Shown: positions 55,806 to 64,000 of the stretch, one piece after another
Layout of the letters: every line of letters begins with the position of its first letter
How positions within the stretch are numbered: position 1 is the stretch's first letter
Assembly: GCA_031771865.1 (NCBI GenBank)
Contig: JASISA010000002.1
Location: forward strand, 186,001 to 250,000
Reading direction: 5' to 3'
DNA from: Nothophaeocryptopus gaeumannii
Lineage: Eukaryota > Ascomycota > Dothideomycetes > Mycosphaerellales > Mycosphaerellaceae
Length of the DNA stretch: 64,000 bases
The notes under the pieces: generated by a model
Told to the model about the DNA's origin: nothing
The model's input: the letters and a program-made list of their open reading frames with translations, nothing else
The model's database searches: none
Translations under genes and position numbers: made by a program

Positions 55806-56992
55806 AGTTCAGTCGGATCGCAGCTGTGGGCACTAAACATATCCCAGGCTCAATGACGACGGCCAGCTTGCGACGATCTAGCCTCTCGCGATCTCAGGAA
55901 CGAGGCTCTGTGGGTGTCAGTCATCGGTATCTTTCAAGTATCCAGATTGCCTCCACTGGGGTTGTCAACCAAGTGCAAGGAGCTCTGGTGCGGATATCTT
56001 CAAGCATGGCCCTAGAAAATGCTGGACGACCTCAACGCGAGACGTTGCAGCTAAATCTTTCTGATACGACTGTTCGCCGTCTGTCTGATCAAAATGACAA
56101 GTCGACGCCGGCGACTGAAGTCTGAAAAACGCTAAAGAAAAGGACAGTTCGCCCACCGTCCAAACATAGGCAATCACATCGAACGAGACCAAAATTTCAA
56201 ATCTCAGCCTCTTCAACTACGAATATGCAACTACATAGCCTTACGATCGTAGCTCTCGTCCTCATGACGACAGCATATGGCCTAAAAGATGATGCACAAA
56301 TACCCCATGGACAAAGGCCTGGCGTAGGCCCATAATCCGTCTTCCCTTCGTTCCGTTCCACTGACTCTCATTCCCACATACATAGACGACTCGGCACCTG
56401 CGTAACACCAAAGTACGACTACAAAGCCAAACAACATCCTCACGGCTCTTGTGTCGATGTCCACACGAAAGATTCGTTTCCTTGTCTATGCATAAGTCAA
56501 ACCCTTGTGACACTCTTCTGCAGAGTATTTGGCTGAGTAGTACCACCAGCGTGCGAGCGGCGGCGAACATGTACAATCAACGTGTATAAAGGACATGCTT
56601 GTTGCACATAAAGCAACAAAATAATCCTTAGGCTGCACAGGAAGGATTGCATCCCAATGTCAGCCCGACATTGCCTGAATCGCAACAATCTACTTCCGTC
56701 CATCATTCAATGCAGCAACAATGCCTGTCCGTTCGGAACGATTTCGCTATCATAGAGCAGGGTTCTGGGCGAGCAAGGTAAAACTAACTTCTAATCACAA
56801 TCGATGCACACACACACACACACACATCTAGGGAGAAAGGTGTACTTCTTCTGCCTGCCTGTCCTGTCTTCAGAAAACAAAAGAATAAAACATTTCACTG
56901 GCCCGAACGATTCTCAAAAATTCTTCCATCCTCTTTAAGACATCCGCCAGAAGCGATCCCCCCGCTATCCTTCACTCCCTTCCTCGGTCAAG
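55806..56992. other. Intergenic, about 1.2 kb, no gene recognised
   Basis: Apart from the CA microsatellite at 56807..56826 nothing is supported. Pyrimidine-rich sequence just before 56993 fits the leader of the small secreted protein gene. Confidence 0.4.
56807..56826. repeat. CA dinucleotide microsatellite, ten units
   Basis: Perfect (CA)10 run about 170 bp upstream of the small secreted protein gene. Length may vary between isolates. Confidence 0.95.
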
Positions 56993-57356
56993 ATGAATCT
57001 CTCCTCCATCCTCTCAATCCTCACCACCCTTCTCCTCACAACTTCTGTGCACGCTTACACCGTACGACAATCCTTCCTGCGCGGTCTTTACCGCGTACGC
57101 TAACCCATGAATCGTAGAAACGACCCGGTTCCTGCCTGACCGCAGACCTCGAGTATGGCCGCGGCTTCGGAGTCTGTGTAGACCAGCATACCAAGAAACG
57201 TTCTCCATGCATCGGCGTAAGTGTTCGAGCGAAGCCGGCTAGCTGCTGTGTACATAACTTGTGAGGCTGATGGTTGTGTTCATACAGGGAGCGGCATGTA
57301 GCGGGTATAATCTGTGCGTGATCATTGCGGATAAGGATATTGCGTATTGTAAGTAG
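56993..57356 (+). CDS. Small secreted cysteine-rich protein (effector-like)
   Basis: This gene has exons of 69, 99 and 69 bp (56993..57061, 57118..57216, 57288..57356) with GT-AG introns of 56 and 71 bp, all phase 0. It encodes 78 aa. Residues 1-21 are a clear signal peptide with a Leu/Thr-rich core and an SVHA end. A KR pair (24-25) just after it could be cut by a Kex2-like protease. The mature part has six cysteines at 29, 43, 54, 60, 66 and 77, enough for three disulfides. The Cys pattern, size and charge resemble fungal effectors, killer-like or antimicrobial peptides, but I recognise no family. An alternative end exists, since GTAAGT overlaps the stop (TGTAAGTAG), so a fourth exon is possible. 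Confidence 0.65.
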
Positions 57357-57477
57357 CAAGCTGTCTTCGGTGGCTGCGCTGTTGTACATACATGTATCTG
57401 GTTGGTATGCTGTGCCAGTCCTTCGCTTTTTGGAACCTATTTGAGAACAAGGAGCAACAGCAGCATCTTTACCTGCC

Positions 57478-58749
57478 CTAAACAAAAGCCTGCAGCCCCG
57501 TAATCGCCCTCCCAAGAATCAGAGAATGAATATCACTCTGCCCCTCATAAGTTTGCGTCACAAATAAATTGGACACATGCCTCCCAATATGATACTCATC
57601 ACTCGCCGCATTCCCGCCAAAAATTTCCTGCAAATTCCTCGCCCCAATCAATGCTCTATCACAATTCTGCCTTTTAATCATAGAAATCATCTCTGGAGCA
57701 GCTTTCCCCTCATCCTTCAATCTACCCACCTGATACGCCGCCATAATCCCATACGCCGCATCCGTCGTAGCATCCGCGAGTTTCTTCTGGACTAATTGGT
57801 ATTTGGCGATCGGGTTACCTTTGAACTGTTTTCGATCGAGAGCGTATTGGCGGGCACGGTCTATGCAGTCTTCGAGAGCGCCGATGACGCCCCAGGCGAT
57901 TCCATAGCGGGCGCTGTTGAGGCAGGAAAAAGGACCGCGGAGGCCTTCGACTTCGGGGAACATCATTTCTTTGGGGACGGGGACGTCGTCCATTTGGATC
58001 ATTCCCGTGATGGAAGCTCGGAGGCCGTTTTTGTGTTTGAGGGGAGGAGTCTCGAGCGTCCCGGGAGGACATTGTGACCTTTCGATTGTGAAGCCTCTAA
58101 TCTTGCCTGTCTCTTGGAGTTTGGCCCATACGAGGAAGACGTCTGCGATGGGGGAGTTCGTGATCCATGTTTTTGCGCCGGAGAGACTATAGTATCCTTC
58201 TTTGGTGGGATGGGGTTTCGCTATGGATTCCATGCTTCCTGGGTCGGAGCCGTGGTTGGGTTCTGTCAGGCCGAAGCAGCCCAGCATTTTGCCCTTGGCC
58301 ATTTCGGGCAGGAACTTGTCTTTTTGTTCTTGGGTGCCGAATTCTTCGATTCCACCCATTGCGAGCGAGGATTGGACGCTCATGCCAGACCGATATCCAG
58401 AGTCCACTCTTTCAACTGCTCGCGTGATCAAACCTGAAGCAACTGACGACACGCCCGCACACCCATATCCCTTGATCGTAGCTCCTAGCAGGCCCAGCTC
58501 TCCCATCTCTTCCAAGATCTTCCTGTCATAGTCTTCATTCCGAAATGCTTCTAGGACTCTCGGTAGCATGCGCTCTTGACAGTATCCCTCCGCGGTCTCT
58601 GCTATTGCCAGCTCTTCCTCTGTGAAGTTCACCGCTGCGTTCAGAGGATCTCTCCAGTCGAAGACGGCGGGCGTATGTGCATATCGACGGCTTATGGTTG
58701 CAGGTTGGATAAATTGCCTTGCGGCGCGTGTGCTCACGCTTTTGAACAT
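57478..58749 (-). CDS. Glutaryl-CoA dehydrogenase, mitochondrial
   Basis: Acyl-CoA dehydrogenase family enzyme that oxidises and decarboxylates glutaryl-CoA to crotonyl-CoA in Lys/Trp breakdown. A single exon of 423 aa starts at ATG 58749; the frame also opens at a GTG two codons earlier. The N-terminus (MFKSVSTRAARQFIQPATISRRY, in part) is an Arg/Ser-rich mitochondrial presequence. Core motifs are FGLTEPNHGSDPGSM (FAD/substrate site), LSGAKTWITNSP, and TYEGQSDIHSLILGRAITG with the catalytic Glu, which is specific to the glutaryl-CoA dehydrogenase branch. It converges with the small secreted protein gene 121 bp away. Confidence 0.94.
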   Translation of the reverse strand: MFKSVSTRAARQFIQPATISRRYAHTPAVFDWRDPLNAAVNFTEEELAIAETAEGYCQERMLPRVLEAFRNEDYDRKILEEMGELGLLGATIKGYGCAGVSSVASGLITRAVERVDSGYRSGMSVQSSLAMGGIEEFGTQEQKDKFLPEMAKGKMLGCFGLTEPNHGSDPGSMESIAKPHPTKEGYYSLSGAKTWITNSPIADVFLVWAKLQETGKIRGFTIERSQCPPGTLETPPLKHKNGLRASITGMIQMDDVPVPKEMMFPEVEGLRGPFSCLNSARYGIAWGVIGALEDCIDRARQYALDRKQFKGNPIAKYQLVQKKLADATTDAAYGIMAAYQVGRLKDEGKAAPEMISMIKRQNCDRALIGARNLQEIFGGNAASDEYHIGRHVSNLFVTQTYEGQSDIHSLILGRAITGLQAFV

Positions 58750-59442
58750 CTTCACGTGGTGAAAGTCGTGAGCTCGGAAAGCGTAGCTACTAGAGGAGTC
58801 GTAGAGGGTGTTGAGAGAGAGAGAGAGTGGAGCAGGGTAGGAAGAGCAAAGGGATCGACAAGAATTGGTAGGATACCTTCAATGGCAAACTTACATTCCA
58901 TAGAGTCTTGCTAAGAAAGAAGTCAACGCGTAAATGTAGTTGATGCTGTGGACCGAGAGCCGATGCAAGCCAGATGCCGAGGTCGGCTTGATTCCCAAAC
59001 AGGAAGGTCTTGGAGTCGATGTATGTATATGCAACGGATGCGGCGGGTGCAGTGGTCGGTGCCATCATATGCGGCCGAGAGGTGACCAGAAAGGATAGGA
59101 AGGAATGTTCGACTTCGAGCAGAGTCATGTTCGATCAAACAGTAGCAGCATATTATTAGACATTGCATTTTAAGCCAACAGGTACGAATAGTCTCATGAA
59201 CCCTGTACTATACAACAGCCAAAAGTGTAAACACAGCGTAGCGTGGCTAACGGACGGCGCAGCTTTTCCTCTTCTTGTGCTGTTCTCCTCCTCAATAATA
59301 ACCCCTCCGATCTATAGTTCTATGTGCGTAATGTTCCAAGACACCTTATCAGCCCTGTCCAGAGTATACAACCCAAGCTCTGTCTGATACTGATCACATC
59401 CCAACTTCTCCTCCTTCTACGACCAGTGTATGCTCTTGCGGC
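58750..59442. other. Intergenic with one protein-like ORF
   Basis: A minus-strand ATG frame at 58790..59128 contains YTYIDSKTFLFGNQADLGIWL, similar in style to fungal 2EXR-like proteins, but no clear start or partner exon is seen. It may be a decayed gene fragment. Confidence 0.3.
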
Positions 59443-62215
59443 TCAAACGATTCCGTAAACTTTCTTGGCGACAAGGTAGCAAATAACTCCGAATGCGGCC
59501 AAGCCAGCGGTGATGCAGAAGAACCAGGTCAAGTCGCCCTCATGTTCTTGTCCAGGAACCCAGACGTTCATACCCCACATACCAGTGATAATGTTCATCG
59601 GCAAGACAATTGTTCCCAGAACAGTGAGTTTGCCCAGTACATCGGCGTTCTTTTCGGCGCGCTCGTTCATGCGAATATTGATCTGGGCGACGTAGTTGCC
59701 ATGTGCTCTGCTCAGCAAGCTGTCCAAAAGGAATCAGTAACACATAATTTCTCCTTCAATAGATCCTGACGTACCTTTCATAATGCGAGAGATTTCCCGT
59801 CATGGTCACAATGTGATCCTGGATATCTCCCAAATAGAGGCCGATCTCACTCCTCGGCGCAACATCCCACTGCTCGTTGCAGCGCTTCGCAAAGCCCTTG
59901 ATGACATCGGCCTTGTTGCCCAAGAGGCGATACAAACCCATGACTTTCTTTCGACATTCACCTACACGTCGCAACATGTCACCGCCGCTTTCGCCCATCG
60001 TTCTATCGCCTTCAGCTTTCGTGGCGCCCATGTCACCTTGGTTCAATGATCTGGTTTCGCTGTCTCGTCTGTCTTTCTGACCGCCTTGCGAACTCTTCGG
60101 TCGAGGCTCCTTCTCCTGTTGCTGCTGCTGCTGCTTCTTCTTGCCATCTGCCGCATCTGCAGCAGCAGTGTGCATGTACAATATCTCTTCGTCAATCTCA
60201 TCAACGTCTTCCTCAATCTTAGAGACCAGAGGAGCATACACGTCGGTAATGTCGTCGATGATGGCATAGCTGATCCAATCGGCACTGGGGCTCATGTAAT
60301 CGTTGAGTTGTCGTATACGCCTTCTAACATTTGCCGGATGAGGGCTCATTGAGTGATGAAAGCTGATGATGCCGTGTCTGAAAACAACAATGTACATGTT
60401 GATCGGCTCGAGATGATCTTCGCTGTTGGTGTCTTGCTCGAATGTTCGATAGTTGACAAAGTAGTATGAAGGGAACAGTTCAACCTTCTCGCGTGGCTCG
60501 TTCATCAAAATGTCTTCGGAGGTAAGCTGGTGAATCCCGAATGTCTTGCACAGGACCTTCATCTCTTCTTCGGTAGGCTCAAGCACATCGAGCCAGAAGG
60601 TAGGTCGTGGTCCATACCGCTTCTTGGGGGGCTTCGGGGTCGCATGGCCTGACACAGGCGCGGAGTCGACCGCTGCTGACGGAGCAATAGACGGCTCTCT
60701 TGTTGTTCTGCCCGTGTCTCCGGCTTGGCTCAAAGTGCTCACATGGTTCAACGCGCCGTCACTAGATGCTCGATGATGATGGGTCAAGGCTGGTCGTACG
60801 AGGAGATCGTTATTCTGCTCTCCTTCCTCATCACTGCTGTCATCACTAAGTTCAACAGGTTCGGGTAGGAAAAGCTCTTTGAAGGTCATGCCGTCTTGAA
60901 GATCACTGATGGTTCGAGCATGAATGGTACCGTCCAGATTTTCATTGAAATAAGTGAATCGGAATGGCTGCTCCTCTTCCTCCTTATGCCACGCACTTGG
61001 GCGCGGTCGAAGACGGCCACCGATCATGACAGGCTCGGACATCTTCTTGGCACGAATGAGATCTGCATGCGTTCGCATCTCTTTCTCGTCCCTGCTCCAG
61101 TCTTCAAGAACTTCCAGATCAGGCCAACGCTTATGTCGTCGGCGACGTGGTCTCGTGGAATCGTCCCTTCGAGACGGCCGTGGAGATTCTGTACCATGCT
61201 CTTCATGGTCGTGCTCTGACTCCATCTCTCCAGGGAAGCAGACATCCCGCTCCGCAAGATCAGCAATGGTGGCTCTCCGGCGCATGCTTAGGGGTGAGGT
61301 ACTCGTAAAACGATCATCCGGATCACCATCAACACTGATGACGGCCTCACGACCACGGTCGGACATGCTCGATCCAAGACCTCGAAGGAAGACATCATCC
61401 ATGTTGGGCGAGCCTGGCATCGAAGGTGGATTATTGACGTCGTAGTCGTCATCTTGCGGCGCGCTCCTAGCATGAGTCTGTATGGTATCCATCCCTCTTC
61501 TTGACGACGCCCTTGATCCCCTCGAGCCGTGATGGGCTCTGAAGTTGGCAGCTTGACTCCCATAATTGCCATTGAGTCCACTGTTATTGCGCGAAAGGTC
61601 CGGCTTGTGACGATTCTTATTCGTGAGCAATGGTGTTCGGTCGTTGGCGTTGTCCCGTTCGTCTTCCTCGTCATCCTCGCTGATGGCAGCACCCTCGGCA
61701 TGTGCCAAGCGCGATCTGGCAACACCAGATCTATGGGCAGATGCATCTGACGAGCGGTGTTGCTGTCGCACGAACGGCTGAGCCATTCGCGCAAAGCCCG
61801 ACTTCATGGTCTCCCGTCGCGATCGTATGGGCGTACGGTCGCGGTGATCCAGCAATGCCTCGCTCTCCAAGGACGTGTTGCTCTTGTTGGCGGCCTTTTG
61901 CAAGCGATAGAAGCTATCCCTCTGCGAGGCATTCCTCGATGCCTCGAGCAGACTTGGCCGGTCGCCTGCATCGGTCGTGTCCTCTGTGGCTGCTTCCGAG
62001 GGCGCAATGAAGCTCTGGCGACGGATCTTCTTCTTGGCTTTCTTATTGCGCTTCTTCCTTGCATTCTTCGAGTCACTCGGTTTGGCGGAAGCTGACGCGG
62101 CATTTGAGGGATTTTGTTGCGCATTGCCTTCGGCGGCGGCAGAAGATCCCCCAGCTCTTGCTCGAACGCCGTTCCCAGAGGCTCCGGCGATTTCGCTCTG
62201 CGATGTCGATGCCAT
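59443..62215 (-). CDS. CorA-family magnesium transporter (Alr1/Mnr2-like)
   Basis: Mg2+ channel of the plasma or vacuolar membrane, 905 aa in two exons: 62215..59775 and 59719..59443, with a 55-bp GTACGT-AG intron. The first about 480 residues are disordered and charged (KNARKKRNKKAKKKIRRQS, many SR and acidic tracts). The CorA cytoplasmic domain follows (RPTFWLDVLEPTEEEMKVL; FPSYYFVNYRTFEQD; HGIISFHHS). Two membrane helices close the protein, the first ending in the invariant GMN (ITGMWGMNVW) just after the splice. The long basic N-terminus favours Mnr2/Alr-type fungal transporters over mitochondrial Mrs2. A polyglutamine tract is encoded by the CTG repeat at 60116..60142. Confidence 0.94.
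60116..60142. repeat. Trinucleotide repeat encoding Gln/Lys tract
   Basis: CTG/CTT repeats on the plus strand encode KKQQQQQQ in the CorA-like transporter, between the cytoplasmic domain helices. Such tracts often vary in length between strains. Confidence 0.85.
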
Positions 62216-63674
62216 GGTGCGTTCCTCCAGCGGTCCTGCCGCTGTCTATGATGGGCTATCGAGTTTTAGTCGGCGACATGAAGTGTGTAGAAGGCGAAAG
62301 CGGTATCCAGGAAATAAATCGCTGCCGCAGATGGGGTGGATGTTGGTGTCAATCTTGAGATCCACCCGCGGTGAACTTTCTTGACACAGGTGGCGTTGGC
62401 AGAGTGTCTCGCTCCTTCCGAAGGCCCTGGCCAAGACCAAGACGGCTCTTATCCTGCCCTGCAAAAGACAAAGGCGACGATGTTGCTAAACAACACCTGC
62501 ATTCATACAGAGCTGCTCGTACAGTGAATGAAACCCCAAATGACCCCTCCAGACAATGCCTGCAAAGTGAGGGTGAGGAGAGCAGTGCGGCGATCGAATG
62601 CGGCAATGAATCACACGACACTGCGGAAAAGAACGCGGATGCCCGGGCCACCATTCGGTACAAAGGTATCGTGCAGCATTGGCGCGCAGCCTGTTCGGTC
62701 AGAGTGACGCGAACGCTGACCTTTACTACGTTCCGTGTCCAATGGTGGAACGCCCGCGGACACGGCCAGATAGCAGACGTCGGTACTCAATCAGTCAATC
62801 GAAACGACCAAGCTGTGCTGGATCGGCAGAAGAGGATGGTGTACACACCACTATCGGCCGCGATGGGAACATGAACATCTAACAGCACAGCAACCCCTCT
62901 TCTGCACCTCGAAAGTGCTGACTGCCGTAGGCGGGAGCGGAGATCGTTCGAGATGCCATAGGCGACAAGTCTGTGATGGAGAGGATGAAAAAGGTGGGCT
63001 TATTACAGCTCATGAAAGGACTGAAGGAAGCACGATATCCTCATCAGCGGACACAGCTCCGATAGAGACGCATCGACGACATGGTATATGCTGCTCACAT
63101 TCACAATGCACGAAAACTCCGTCCTGGCGCGACCTACTGATTACTCTAGATCAATGCAGGCCATCTGGAGCCGACTCAGCGATGGCGTCCTTCATTCACT
63201 TCGACAGCTCATAATCCTACAAACTCATCGGCTTGCCTCAAAGACGGAGCGTTTTAAAATCTTACAGGAGCTTTCAAGATACATATGGCTAACATTGTGG
63301 CCGCAAATAATCCCACCAGAGACTGGACTACATATCGCCACGAAGGACTTGAGAGAGCAACTGATAGTGCAAGTCGTGGTTCGGAAGCTCAACACCGGGA
63401 ATAGTGCCCTAATTCCTTTTCTGGCCCTATATTGTCCGCTATGAGGGCATTAGTCTGGCCGTATGACACTTGAAGCAACCCAGGTCGGATGTGAGACGGG
63501 GGAGAGTGAGGGAGTTCCAAGGCGCGATTTCCTTGCCGAGTGGAGGAGCAGGTGGTTGCTAAAGCCTCCATGCTGTGCAATTTCGACAAGCCACCAGCAG
63601 ACACAACTCTCAGCAATCGCCTTGCTCCTACTCCTCTCCAACTCCTCTTGCCCATAACCGACCACCTTCTCTGC
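62216..63674. other. Intergenic, about 1.45 kb, no gene recognised
   Basis: It contains the transporter promoter. A 118-codon frame at 63088..63444 and a 167-codon frame at 62371..62874 lack features and are not annotated. Confidence 0.4.
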
Positions 63675-63995
63675 TTACCCTCTCATCCTCCCCATCAACC
63701 CCATCCCCCTAACGCCCTCCCCAACAGTCCGAAAGAAGTACCTCGTCTGCACATCTACCTCTGCCTTCTTTCTAATTTCCAACCTCGTCAACTCCTCCAA
63801 TGCGTTTCTCTCCTCTGAATTTAGAGGCTGATGCTGAGCCCTCTTCTTGGCCGTGATCAGGACATGAAAGTCTGATAATCGCTGACCGTTGTCGAGGGAC
63901 TTGACAAGCGCTGCGAGGCGGGATTGGAGTATCGGGGCTGAAGCGGGGGACGAGGGGAGGTATATGTTGATTAGGAGGTGGCGAAGGCGCTGCAT
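63675..63995 (-). CDS. Uncharacterised small protein, possibly cut by the window edge
   Basis: A 106-aa frame opens with MQRLRHLLINIYLPSSPAS and contains LVKSLDNGQRLSDFHVLI and NSEERNALEELTRLEIRKK, an amphipathic, charged pattern that looks like genuine coding. I do not recognise a family. A GTACTT donor-like site follows KKAEVDVQTR, so the last 20 residues could be intron. The start lies five bases from the window end, so an upstream exon or earlier start cannot be excluded. Confidence 0.45.
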   Translation of the reverse strand: MQRLRHLLINIYLPSSPASAPILQSRLAALVKSLDNGQRLSDFHVLITAKKRAQHQPLNSEERNALEELTRLEIRKKAEVDVQTRYFFRTVGEGVRGMGLMGRMRG

Positions 63996-64000
63996 GAGGC

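Noticed and set aside
63088..63444. 118-codon plus-strand ORF
   Set aside because: No recognisable features or neighbouring exons; probably a chance frame.
1..64000. tRNA, rRNA, CRISPR array or complete transposon
   Set aside because: Reading through both strands I found no B-box-like tRNA signal with a cloverleaf, no rRNA sequence, no spaced repeats, and no transposase or reverse transcriptase frame.

Overview
The window reads as nuclear DNA of a filamentous ascomycete. Many genes carry short introns (about 44-97 bp) with GTRNGT donors and CTRAC-type branch points just before the acceptor. There are no operons, and the gene set is fungal: Atg26-type sterol glucosyltransferase, WSC protein, GT71 mannosyltransferase, fungal NLR, PEP4-like protease. 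A Dothideomycete close to Mycosphaerellaceae is my best guess from overall style only. Exon structures were built by hand from splice signals and reading-frame continuity, so starts and small exons are less sure than the protein families.

Layout. 0.4-6 kb: GT71 mannosyltransferase (-), a short SDR without the catalytic Tyr (-), mitochondrial GatB (+). 6.6-8.6 kb: two tail-to-tail CmcJ/AsaB-like oxidoreductase paralogs, one with four introns and one with none. 9.2 kb: a small unknown gene with a 5' UTR intron. 10.4-17.6 kb: the most interesting block. A seven-exon NLR of about 1613 aa (helical N-terminus, C2H2-like cluster, alpha/beta hydrolase, NB-ARC, TPR) sits head to head, 300 bp apart, with a gene for a HeLo-like/DUF7580-type protein. 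17.9-20.1 kb: a seven-exon amidase with an Arp1-type N-terminal domain. 20.1-23.7 kb is gene-poor.

23.7-31.5 kb: secreted alpha-carbonic anhydrase, FCP1-like CTD phosphatase and an F-box protein, followed by a degenerate ubiquitin-interacting-motif fragment near 32.2 kb. 33.5-47 kb: GT2 glycosyltransferase (-), vacuolar aspartic protease (+), Atg26-type sterol glucosyltransferase (+), and a metallopeptidase-jacalin protein whose zinc motif is destroyed (+). 47-52.8 kb: a broken F-box/2EXR-like gene, WSC-domain protein (-), FAD monooxygenase (+), UBC4/5-type E2 (-). 54-64 kb: a carboxylesterase pseudogene (+), a three-exon secreted six-cysteine protein (+), glutaryl-CoA dehydrogenase (-), CorA-family Mg transporter (-), and a small conserved-looking ORF at the right edge.

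Most genes are unrelated housekeeping or accessory functions. The clearest candidate functional unit is the divergent NLR/HeLo-like pair, which has the layout of fungal regulated-cell-death or allorecognition gene pairs. The cysteine-rich secreted protein, carbonic anhydrase, WSC protein and PEP4-like protease form the secreted or vacuolar part of the window.
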